Shown here: positions 16,357 through 22,371 of the stretch, piece by piece | Numbering within the stretch: position 1 is the stretch's first letter | Layout of the letters: the number at the start of each line of letters is the position of its first letter | DNA from: Oscillospiraceae bacterium | GTDB lineage: Bacteria; Bacillota; Clostridia; Oscillospirales; Acutalibacteraceae | Direction: 5' to 3' | Assembly (NCBI GenBank): GCA_910574995.1 | Contig: CAJTCS010000011.1 | Location: forward strand, 39,278-103,277 | Length of the DNA stretch: 64,000 nucleotides | Position numbers and translations under genes: made by a program | Notes under the pieces: model-generated | Databases searched by the model: none | What the model saw: only the letters and a program-made list of their open reading frames with translations | What the model was told of the DNA's origin: nothing

Positions 16357-16385
16357 ATTGTAGCATAATTCCCGGAAAAGTCCAA
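16357..16385 (-). promoter_or_regulatory. sigma-A type promoter of the SH3 lipoprotein-trkA operon
   Basis: TTGGAC (16380-16385) and TACAAT (16357-16362) on the minus strand are spaced 17 bp, 53 bp before the start. Confidence 0.65.
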
Positions 16386-16559
16386 TGCTTTTTTGCGTTT
16401 TTTAAGGGATATGTGGGATTTCCCCTGGAAAACCGCTTTGTTTTGAGAGGGCAAGGACCTCTTTTGGTATTAGACGCCTGGGGGGTGGGGTGGGCAACCG
16501 TGGTGAAAGATATTCACATGTCCCTGTACGGCAAGCTGGAAGGATCTATAAAAAGAAAC

Positions 16560-16584
16560 AGAAAAACCACGGTTGGCCGTGGCT
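16560..16584 (-). terminator. terminator of the five-gene small-protein array
   Basis: CCACGG-CCAA-CCGTGG is followed on the minus strand by TTTTTC, about 50 bp after the last stop. The remaining stretch 16386-16559 shows nothing else. Confidence 0.75.
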
Positions 16585-16636
16585 TCTCTGCTTTTTATGA
16601 GGATGTATTGTTGGAATACTTGCACTCGAAATGGGA

Positions 16637-16852
16637 TTACTGGGCCAGCATAAAGGCGTTCATGGCCCTGTGGGACAAGGGCATGGTCACACCGCTGACG
16701 TTTACATAGAACACGTCGGAGGTATGCCTGGCCGGGGCAAATTCCTGGAAAGCCCTGGCCTGGCAGCGAGCGGCGCGGGCAGCCTTGCGCTGCTGGCGGG
16801 CGGCCTGGTTCTGCATGCTGGCGGTGAAGATGGTCTCTGCTTTCCTGCTCAT
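16637..16852 (-). CDS. small array protein A (subfamily I, fifth in operon)
   Basis: This 71-residue protein belongs to no family I recognise. It has a basic helix-forming N-terminal half (MSRKAETIFTAS, then RQQRKAARAAR), a bridge QARAFQEFA and the shared motif FYVNVSGVTMPLS. It is nearly identical to the preceding protein over the first 35 residues, pointing to recent duplication. It then runs 11 residues past the usual end (HRAMNAFMLAQ), apparently because the CGC-TAA stop context of its sister was lost. AAAGGAG precedes the ATG. The single Cys (CQAR) replaces Arg. It is the last gene before a terminator. Confidence 0.75.
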   Translation of the reverse strand: MSRKAETIFTASMQNQAARQQRKAARAARCQARAFQEFAPARHTSDVFYVNVSGVTMPLSHRAMNAFMLAQ

Positions 16853-16928
16853 GTTCCATATCTCCTTTACTTTGAAAGTATCCCGATGTATTTATGAAAT
16901 CCTGAAAAATTCCCTTCCGGCCCGTTTT

Positions 16929-17114
16929 TTAGCGGGACAAGGGCATGGCCACGCCGTTGACATTTACATAAAACGCATTGGCGCTCAGGTTGCTCTCGGC
17001 GTAGGACTGGAAAGCCCTGGCCTGGCGGCGGGCGGCGCGGGCAGCCTTGCGCTGCTGGCGGGCGGTCTGGTTCTGGATGCTGGCGGTAAAGATGGTTTCT
17101 GCTTTTCTGCTCAT
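16929..17114 (-). CDS. small array protein B (subfamily I, fourth in operon)
   Basis: This 61-residue basic protein starts MSRKAETIFTAS and has an Arg/Ala/Gln-rich predicted helix (residues 13-36). It ends with FYVNVNGVAMPLSR, the C-terminal motif shared by all five array members. AAAAGGAGCG precedes the ATG. It has no signal peptide and no membrane segment. It lies 57 bp after protein C and 76 bp before protein A. Function is unknown. The strict conservation of the last 12-14 residues, against a variable body, suggests that the C-terminus is the recognised or functional part. Confidence 0.78.
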   Translation of the reverse strand: MSRKAETIFTASIQNQTARQQRKAARAARRQARAFQSYAESNLSANAFYVNVNGVAMPLSR

Positions 17115-17171
17115 GGTTATACGCTCCTTTTCAAATAAAACAGGTGGTTTTTAGGTTGGGAAGCCTGGCTT

Positions 17172-17345
17172 TTAGGCCATGGCCGTGGGAAGGATGAAGC
17201 CATTGATGTTCTGGTAAGAGATGCCCGTGTCGGCAAACTCCCCGGCAAAACGCTCGAAAGCGGTGGCCTGGCGGCCCAGGTGGTAGTTGCGCTCGTCCTC
17301 GCGCTTTTCTTCGGCCCTCTCAATACGGTTAAAAAAGTTTTTCAT
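17172..17345 (-). CDS. small array protein C (subfamily II, third in operon)
   Basis: This 57-residue protein has a charged N-terminal helix (MKNFFNRIERAEEKREDERN) followed by the segment ATAFERFAGEFADT and the C-terminal motif SYQNINGFILP. It is the short sister of protein D: residues from ATAF to ILP are the same except two. GAAGGGAGCG precedes the ATG at 17345, and translation ends at TAA 17172. It is not a member of any family known to me. Confidence 0.75.
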   Translation of the reverse strand: MKNFFNRIERAEEKREDERNYHLGRQATAFERFAGEFADTGISYQNINGFILPTAMA

Positions 17346-17389
17346 ATTTTATATCGCTCCCTTCTCGGTTGGAAACGGTTGGCGCTTTC

Positions 17390-17569
17390 TTATGCAGTGA
17401 CAACGGGCAGGATAAAGCCGTTGATGTTCTGGTAAGAGACGGTGGTGTCGGCAAACTCCCCGGCGAAACGCTCGAAAGCGGTGGCGCGGCGGCTGAGAAG
17501 CCGGTAGTCGTTCTTTTCCTTGGCGCTCTTCTTCTCGGTCATCTTCTTGGTTTCAAAAGTGTTTTTCAT
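17390..17569 (-). CDS. small array protein D (subfamily II, second in operon)
   Basis: This 59-residue protein starts MKNTFETKKMTEKKSAKEKN, highly charged and probably helical. It continues with RRATAFERFAGEFADTT and ends VSYQNINGFILPVVTA. The C-terminal motif corresponds to YVNVNGVxMP of subfamily I (shared pattern Y-[VQ]-N-[VI]-[NS]-G-[VIF]-x-[ML]-P). The ATG at 17569 follows GAGGTAAGAAAAT. It lies 53 bp after protein E and 44 bp before protein C. No function can be assigned. Confidence 0.75.
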   Translation of the reverse strand: MKNTFETKKMTEKKSAKEKNDYRLLSRRATAFERFAGEFADTTVSYQNINGFILPVVTA

Positions 17570-17622
17570 ATTTTCTTACCTCTCAATCCAAACGTACTGT
17601 CGTGGTTTCCCTGTCCCGGGCT

Positions 17623-17811
17623 TTATGCGCGGCTGACAGGCATCGTGATACCGTTTACATTTACATAACAAACATTCTGGTTGGCCATCTCCCTTGCCTG
17701 CCGGTCAAACTCGGAGGCGATACGGGTTGCCATGCGGGCAGCCTTCCTTTTTTCATGCGCCGCATTGTTCATCTTTCTGGAGGTGTAAACGGTTTCTACC
17801 TTTTTGCTCAT
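17623..17811 (-). CDS. small array protein E (subfamily I, first in operon)
   Basis: This 62-residue protein (MSKKVETVYTSRKMNNAAHE...) has a basic helix with KRKAARMATRIA, the middle segment SEFDRQAREMA and the end CYVNVNGITMPVSRA. It is the most diverged of the three subfamily-I members. AAAGGGG precedes the ATG at 17811. The reading frame is open further upstream to 17964, but that part overlaps the promoter, so the short form is chosen. As the promoter-proximal gene behind a consensus promoter it should be strongly expressed when derepressed. Confidence 0.78.
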   Translation of the reverse strand: MSKKVETVYTSRKMNNAAHEKRKAARMATRIASEFDRQAREMANQNVCYVNVNGITMPVSRA

Positions 17812-17877
17812 GAGAACTACCCCTTTCTGGTTTCTTGTGTTGTGTTGGCGTTTTCTTTTCTTCACCTTACGTGCTAT

Positions 17878-17975
17878 ATTATAAACCGCGTTTATAAATT
17901 TGTCAAGGGTTTTTATAAAGTTTTTTCCAAAAAATTTAGAGAAGTTTATAAACACCAAAAACACCCTTTATAAAC
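17878..17975 (-). promoter_or_regulatory. consensus promoter with repeated TTTATAAA operators for the array
   Basis: TTGACA (17901-17906) and TATAAT (17878-17883) on the minus strand with a 17-bp spacer form a perfect sigma-A consensus. TTTATAAA occurs four times: in the spacer (17891-17898), just upstream (17912-17919), as perfect GTTTATAAAC (17944-17953) and at 17967-17974. A fifth half site overlaps the -10. The same word, doubled, sits at the lacI promoter. The rest of the 329-bp gap holds only the lacI terminator. Confidence 0.75.
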
Positions 17976-18049
17976 GCCCGGTTTTATTTATTTAGCACGA
18001 TAAACCGCCGCTGTGCTTCCCGTGCAGGCCCCTTTAGGGGCGGCATAAA

Positions 18050-18076
18050 AGAAAAAACCGCGCACATTGCGCGGCC
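18050..18076 (-). terminator. terminator of the LacI-family gene
   Basis: CCGCGC-AATGT-GCGCGG is followed on the minus strand by TTTTTTC. It separates lacI from the array promoter. Confidence 0.85.
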
Positions 18077-18140
18077 TTCAGCCAAATCTTTTTCCTAAAT
18101 ATATATGGTATGCTGCCTGGCTGCCAGGAAAGCGGGCCTT

Positions 18141-19211
18141 TTACCCTTGGTTCAGGTCCCGCACGCTGTCCCGCTCCACCAGTTCGGTAGGCAGCTCCAG
18201 CTTCAGGCAGGGGTCCTGGAAGCCCAGCTTCCGTAGGCGGTGGAGGTTCTGCAACATGATTACGCACTCGCGGCCCATTAAATGGCGGTAGTTCTTGATG
18301 CTGGTGATATTGGGCTCGACCATGGTGCAGATAGAGCGGTTGTCAAAGCCGATTACGGAAATATCTTCCGGCACCCGGTAGCCGCAGCGTTCCAGCGCCT
18401 TGATGGTACGCCAAGCCTGACGGTCGTTTTCCGCCAGGAAAGCCGTGGGAAGCTGGGGCGCAGCCCGCAGCAGGTTTTCCAGCCGGTCGGGGTCGTATAG
18501 GTCATCCCCGGCGCCCGCCTGGAAATAATACTCCCGCTTGTCCGGCAGCTCATAGGTGCGCAGCGCCTGGTGGAAGCACCGGCGGCGTTCCAGCTGGCTG
18601 TCGTGGTCCCAGCCGCTGTATACATATCCTACCTCCCGATGGCCTTTTTCTTTTAAATGGCGTACGGCGCTGTACACACCCTGTTCGTTGTTGATAGACA
18701 CGCTGCTAATGCGCACCTCCGGCCGGTACGAGTCTACCAGCACGCAGGGGACGTCCAGGCTGCGGATGTCGTCCAGGATATCTTCATTCACGTTGCTTGT
18801 CTGGATGACGGCGCCTATGGCGTCTCCGCCGCTTTGCACCAGGCGGCGTAGGTTGGCGTTGCCATGGCAGCTCATGTGCAGCACCATCAGGTTATAGCCG
18901 TGCTCCCGGGCCTCCATCTCCGCCCCTTCTAAAACGGCGGGGTAAAAGGCAAAACGGTCGTCCGATTCATCGCTGCTGGTATAAATCAGATAGGCGATGG
19001 ACTGGCGGCCCCGGCGGGCGGCCTCGGGGGGGGCTTCTTTTTGTGCGGAAGGCAGGCATCCCTCGCAGCACATGTTCTCGCAGCCCAGCTCTTGTATTTT
19101 TTCCAAGAGGGAATGGCGCAGGGAATCGCTGATGCCAGGCTTGTTGTTCAGCACCAGCGAGATGGTGGCGGGGGAGACCCCCAGCTTTTTGGCTAACTCT
19201 TTGGCTTTCAT
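18141..19211 (-). CDS. LacI-family transcriptional repressor with Cys-rich hinge
   Basis: The 356-residue protein has the LacI helix-turn-helix (residues 1-42, AKELAKKLGVSPATISLVLNN) and a periplasmic-binding-protein-like effector domain from about residue 70. Between them the hinge carries Cys44, Cys48, Cys49 and Cys52 (GCENMCCEGC), unusual for the family. It is a likely repressor of itself and of the small-protein array, because TTTATAAA words flank both promoters. The effector is unknown, and no sugar gene adjoins. The ATG at 19211 lies eight bases after GGGG, and the GTG at 19220 is less likely. Confidence 0.88.
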   Translation of the reverse strand: MKAKELAKKLGVSPATISLVLNNKPGISDSLRHSLLEKIQELGCENMCCEGCLPSAQKEAPPEAARRGRQSIAYLIYTSSDESDDRFAFYPAVLEGAEMEAREHGYNLMVLHMSCHGNANLRRLVQSGGDAIGAVIQTSNVNEDILDDIRSLDVPCVLVDSYRPEVRISSVSINNEQGVYSAVRHLKEKGHREVGYVYSGWDHDSQLERRRCFHQALRTYELPDKREYYFQAGAGDDLYDPDRLENLLRAAPQLPTAFLAENDRQAWRTIKALERCGYRVPEDISVIGFDNRSICTMVEPNITSIKNYRHLMGRECVIMLQNLHRLRKLGFQDPCLKLELPTELVERDSVRDLNQG

Positions 19212-19231
19212 ACACGACACCCCGGCGCGTT

Positions 19232-19276
19232 TTTATAAACTTTATAAAGTATACGCCTTTTTACCGGGAAATGCAA
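19232..19276 (-). promoter_or_regulatory. lacI promoter with two TTTATAAA operators
   Basis: TTGCAT (19271-19276) and TATACT (19248-19253) on the minus strand are 17 bp apart. Two adjacent TTTATAAA words (19232-19239 and 19241-19248) sit at and just downstream of the -10, a position that would block transcription. This predicts autorepression. Confidence 0.7.
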
Positions 19277-19365
19277 GGGCAAAAGGGGGATCCGCCGTAG
19301 AAAATCCATACAAATTTTTGAAAGATTGGTCAAAAAATCTTGCAGCCGCGGCAAACCGCCGCCTT

Positions 19366-20067
19366 TCACCCGAATTGCTGCCGCATATAGGCCAACAGCT
19401 TTTTCTCCCTGCGGCTGACCTGTACCTGGGTCATGCCCAGCAGGGCGGCGGTTTCGGCCTGGGTCTTGCGCTGGTAATAGCGGTACGAGATTAGCAGCCT
19501 GTCCCGTTCCTCCAGGCCCTCCAGGATGGCCCGCAAGGTAAGCTGCTCGGTCATCTTCTCCTCTGGGGCCTCTACCGGGATCTCCAGCTGCCCGCCTTCC
19601 TCGCCGCCGGTAAGGGACAGGGGGGAGCGGCAGGCCCCCAGGGCCAGGGCCGCTTTTTCCGGGGAAACCCCCAGCCGCTGCGCCACCTCGCTTACGCCGG
19701 GGCTTTGGCCTGTCTGCTCCCGCAACTCTTCTGCGGCGGCCTGGGCTTTTTTACCCAGGTCCCGCAGGCCCCGGGAGACGCGTAAAGCCCCGCCGTCCCG
19801 GAAAAGCCGGCGCACCTCCCCCAGGATTACCGGCACGGCATAGGTGGAAAACCGCACGCCCCGGCTGTAGTCGAAATTTTCCGCCGCCTTCAGCAGCCCC
19901 AGGCACCCAGCCTGGAACAGGTCTTCATATTCAACGCCTTTCCCCTGGAAGCGCCGGGCGCACAGGTGGGCCAGCCCCAGGTTTTCCTCCACCACCAGCC
20001 CAACATCCCGGGGCCCCTCTGGGGGAGGGGCCGGCGGCAGGGCCCTGGCCTCACTCTTTGGGCGCAA
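19366..20067 (-). CDS. sigF: forespore sigma factor SigF
   Basis: This 233-residue sigma-70 family protein is the third gene of the spoIIA operon. Region 2 reads EENLGLAHLCARRFQGKGVEYEDLFQAGCLG, region 3 follows, and region 4 ends with TQVQVSRREKKLLAYMR. SigF directs the first forespore-specific genes. The N-terminus is odd: the part normally before VEEN (about 30 residues with the NEENxELI signature) is replaced by a Pro-rich stretch. The only start in reach is a TTG at 20067, overlapping spoIIAB by 17 bp, or an internal GTG. No ATG is available. Confidence 0.9.
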   Translation of the reverse strand: MRPKSEARALPPAPPPEGPRDVGLVVEENLGLAHLCARRFQGKGVEYEDLFQAGCLGLLKAAENFDYSRGVRFSTYAVPVILGEVRRLFRDGGALRVSRGLRDLGKKAQAAAEELREQTGQSPGVSEVAQRLGVSPEKAALALGACRSPLSLTGGEEGGQLEIPVEAPEEKMTEQLTLRAILEGLEERDRLLISYRYYQRKTQAETAALLGMTQVQVSRREKKLLAYMRQQFG

Positions 20068-20482
20068 AGTATTTGGTCAGGGTCACGCTGGTGCCCTTGC
20101 CCACGGCAGAGGTCACCCGCACGCTGTCGCAAAAGCTTTGCATCACGGCAAAGCCCAGGCCGGCCCGTTCCTCGCCGCCGGTGGTGAACAAGGGCTCCAT
20201 GGCCTGGCCAATGTCCGGGATGCCGCAGCCCTTGTCCCGCACCCGTACCACGGCCTTGCCCCCTTCGAAAATCTTGGCCGTTATGTATACGGTGCCCATG
20301 CGGTCTTTATAGCCGTGGACGATAGCGTTGGTCACAGCCTCGGATACGGCGGTTTTCATGTCGGTCAGGTCGGCCACGGTGGGGTCCAGCTGGGAGAGGA
20401 AGGCCGCCGTGGCGGCCCGGCCAAAGCTTTCGTTTACCGAATTGGAGGAGAAGCTGATTTGCGCCTGGTTCACCGCCTTCAT
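20051..20482 (-). CDS. spoIIAB: anti-sigma F factor / kinase SpoIIAB
   Basis: The 143-residue GHKL-type kinase shows the N box (EAVTNAIVHGY, about residue 48), the G1 box (DKGCGIPD, about 83) and the G2 box (ERAGLGFAVMQSFCD, about 105). It holds SigF inactive and phosphorylates SpoIIAA. The ATG at 20482 shares its A with the TGA stop of spoIIAA, with GGAGG eight bases upstream, so the two proteins are coupled. The GTG at 20485 is less well placed. Confidence 0.95.
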   Translation of the reverse strand: MKAVNQAQISFSSNSVNESFGRAATAAFLSQLDPTVADLTDMKTAVSEAVTNAIVHGYKDRMGTVYITAKIFEGGKAVVRVRDKGCGIPDIGQAMEPLFTTGGEERAGLGFAVMQSFCDSVRVTSAVGKGTSVTLTKYFAPKE

Positions 20483-20799
20483 CACCCCGCCCTCCTTTCA
20501 ATGGCCGCCACGCTGGCAATGCCTGCCAGGTCCACCATCTTGGCCAGGTTCTGGCTTAACCCGCACAGCGTTACGTGCCCCCGCCAGAATCCGCACAGCC
20601 GTACGCGCCCCAGCACCAGCCCGATGCCCGAGCTGTCCATGAAAGGCACGCCGGAGAAGTCCAGCCGCAGGCAGTAGGGCCGCAGCTTTTGGGCGGTGTC
20701 GTCAATGGCCTCCCGCATCTCCCGGGCGCTGTGGTGGTCGATCTCCCCGAACAGACGGGCAGTCAGCACGCCCTCTTTATAGCTTAATTGTACCCGCAT
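20482..20799 (-). CDS. spoIIAA: anti-sigma F antagonist SpoIIAA
   Basis: The 105-residue STAS-domain protein contains the phosphorylation motif FMDSSGIGLVLG, whose first Ser corresponds to Ser58 of Bacillus SpoIIAA. When unphosphorylated it frees SigF from SpoIIAB. The ATG at 20799 is preferred because AAAGGA lies eight bases upstream. The ATG at 20808 abuts the same site. It leads the three-gene spoIIA operon, expected to be sigma-H dependent, but a promoter was not located in the short gap to folC. Confidence 0.93.
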   Translation of the reverse strand: MRVQLSYKEGVLTARLFGEIDHHSAREMREAIDDTAQKLRPYCLRLDFSGVPFMDSSGIGLVLGRVRLCGFWRGHVTLCGLSQNLAKMVDLAGIASVAAIERRAG

Positions 20800-20851
20800 T
20801 TTCTTCATCCTTTCTTTTCAAGGCCAGGCCCAGGCCGCGGCGGGCCCCGCA

Positions 20852-20893
20852 GAAAAAGCGCGGGAAAAGGGTGTAAAGCCTTCTCCCGCGCTT
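20852..20893 (-). terminator. terminator of folC
   Basis: AAGCGCGGGA..AGG pairs with CCT..TCCCGCGCTT and is followed on the minus strand by TTTC. It lies between folC and spoIIAA, which run in the same direction. Confidence 0.75.
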
Positions 20894-20953
20894 CTTTTAG
20901 CCCTTTATGGGGCCAGTATAGCAGGTTTAGTATATTTTTTTTGCAGAAGCGTG

Positions 20954-22255
20954 TCACACGGCCTGTAAATTCTCCATTTTCCCTTTCAGCTGCCCCCGGA
21001 TCTCGCTGGCCAGGTAGAACGACCCGCATACGATGAGCGCATCCTCCTGGGACATGTCCCGCATGGCTGCGGCCAGCGCCTCGCCGCAGGTCTGGGCGGC
21101 GCGCACGTCCCGGCAAAAGGGCCGGGCGCGCTCTGCCAGCTCCCCGGCGGGCAGGGCCCTGCCCCAGTTGGGCGTAACGGCGACGATCCTGTCGAAAAGC
21201 GGCGCCACCGCTTCCAGGAACCCCCGGCTGTCCTTGTCCGCCATAATGCCCATAACGGCAATCTTCCGTTGGGGCACAAAACGCGTTAGGGCGTCCCGCA
21301 GGGCCAGGGCGCAGCCGGGGTTGTGCCCGCCGTCCAGCAGGCACAGGGGGCTTTCTGTGATGACCTCCATCCGTGCCGGTATAAAAGCTTTCCGGAAGCC
21401 CTCTTTAAGGGCTTCGTCTGGAATGGCAAAGCCCCGCCCCCGCAGTATCTGGATAATCTCCAAGGCCGTAGCCGCGTTTTTGACCTGGTGCTCCCCCAAA
21501 AAAGGGGTGTGCAAGCCCCCGGAAAAGCCATTTGCAACCAGGTCTGTGCCAAAGATGCTGGCATTGCCTGCCTGTATGCTGTCCAGGTCTGGCATAAAAA
21601 GCGCGGCGCCTTGCCGGCGGCACACCTCTTGTATCTGCCCGACAACCCCCGGCTGCTGTTCTGGGTACAGGGCCACCCGCCCGCCGGGCTTGATGATGCC
21701 TGCCTTTTCAGCGGTGATCTGCTCCAGGGTGTCCCCCAAAATGGCGGTATGGTCAAAGGAGATGGACATAATGGCCGCGGCCTCAGGCGTTTTGATGATA
21801 TTGGTAGCGTCGGTAACGCCCCCCAGGCCCACCTCCAGTACCACGATATCGCAGCGTTTCCGGGCAAACCAGCCGAAAGCCAGGGCTGTGATGCACTCGA
21901 ATTCCGTGATATACTGCCCCTGGCTGTCCATCTCCTCTATATGGGGCCAAATGCGCCCCACTTCTTCGGCCAGCTCCTCTTCGGGTATCATTTCCCCATT
22001 TACCTGGAACCGCTCCCGGAAGTCCAGCACATAGGGGGAGATATATTTCCCAACCGTATACCCGCTTTCCTGCAAAACGCTGGCTGTCAGGGTACAGGCG
22101 GTGCCTTTGCCGTTGGTGCCCGCCACGTGCACAAATTTCAGCTTGTCTTGGGGGTCCCCCAGCCTGTGCATCAGGGCGGTTATATTTTGCAGCCCCGGCT
22201 TTATGCCGAACAGCAGCCGGCTGTCTATCTTCTCTTTCGCTTCCTGGTAGGTCAT
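20954..22255 (-). CDS. folC: folylpolyglutamate / dihydrofolate synthase
   Basis: The 433-residue Mur-ligase-fold enzyme has the P-loop VAGTNGKGT (about residue 44) and the family motifs YISPYVLDFRER, SFDHTAILG (about 170) and LLDGGHNP (about 305). It adds glutamate to folates in the cytoplasm. The ATG at 22255 follows GAAAGGAGC, and the longer upstream frame is non-conserved. It lies 116 bp after valS in the same direction, the common valS-folC order of Firmicutes. A GC-rich hairpin separates them. Confidence 0.94.
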   Translation of the reverse strand: MTYQEAKEKIDSRLLFGIKPGLQNITALMHRLGDPQDKLKFVHVAGTNGKGTACTLTASVLQESGYTVGKYISPYVLDFRERFQVNGEMIPEEELAEEVGRIWPHIEEMDSQGQYITEFECITALAFGWFARKRCDIVVLEVGLGGVTDATNIIKTPEAAAIMSISFDHTAILGDTLEQITAEKAGIIKPGGRVALYPEQQPGVVGQIQEVCRRQGAALFMPDLDSIQAGNASIFGTDLVANGFSGGLHTPFLGEHQVKNAATALEIIQILRGRGFAIPDEALKEGFRKAFIPARMEVITESPLCLLDGGHNPGCALALRDALTRFVPQRKIAVMGIMADKDSRGFLEAVAPLFDRIVAVTPNWGRALPAGELAERARPFCRDVRAAQTCGEALAAAMRDMSQEDALIVCGSFYLASEIRGQLKGKMENLQAV

Positions 22256-22301
22256 AGGTTTGCTCCTTTCGGGCAGCCGCCAGGTAAGGCAAGGCCAGGC
22301 C

Positions 22302-22342
22302 CGCAAACACGGGGGCGGCCTTTGGGCGCCCCCGTGTTCGCG
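22302..22342 (-). terminator. GC-rich hairpin between valS and folC
   Basis: CGCGAACACGGGGGCG pairs with CGCCCCCGTGTTTGCG around a short loop, with no T-run. It may protect the valS 3' end while letting polymerase read into folC. Confidence 0.45.
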
Positions 22343-22371
22343 GGCCCCAGGCTGGGGCGCCGCCTATATAT

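Noticed and set aside
16637..17811. Small-protein array as AgrD-type or lanthipeptide precursors
   Set aside because: There is no modification enzyme or transporter nearby, no Cys/Ser/Thr core pattern, no double-Gly leader, and the conserved part is the C-terminal motif.
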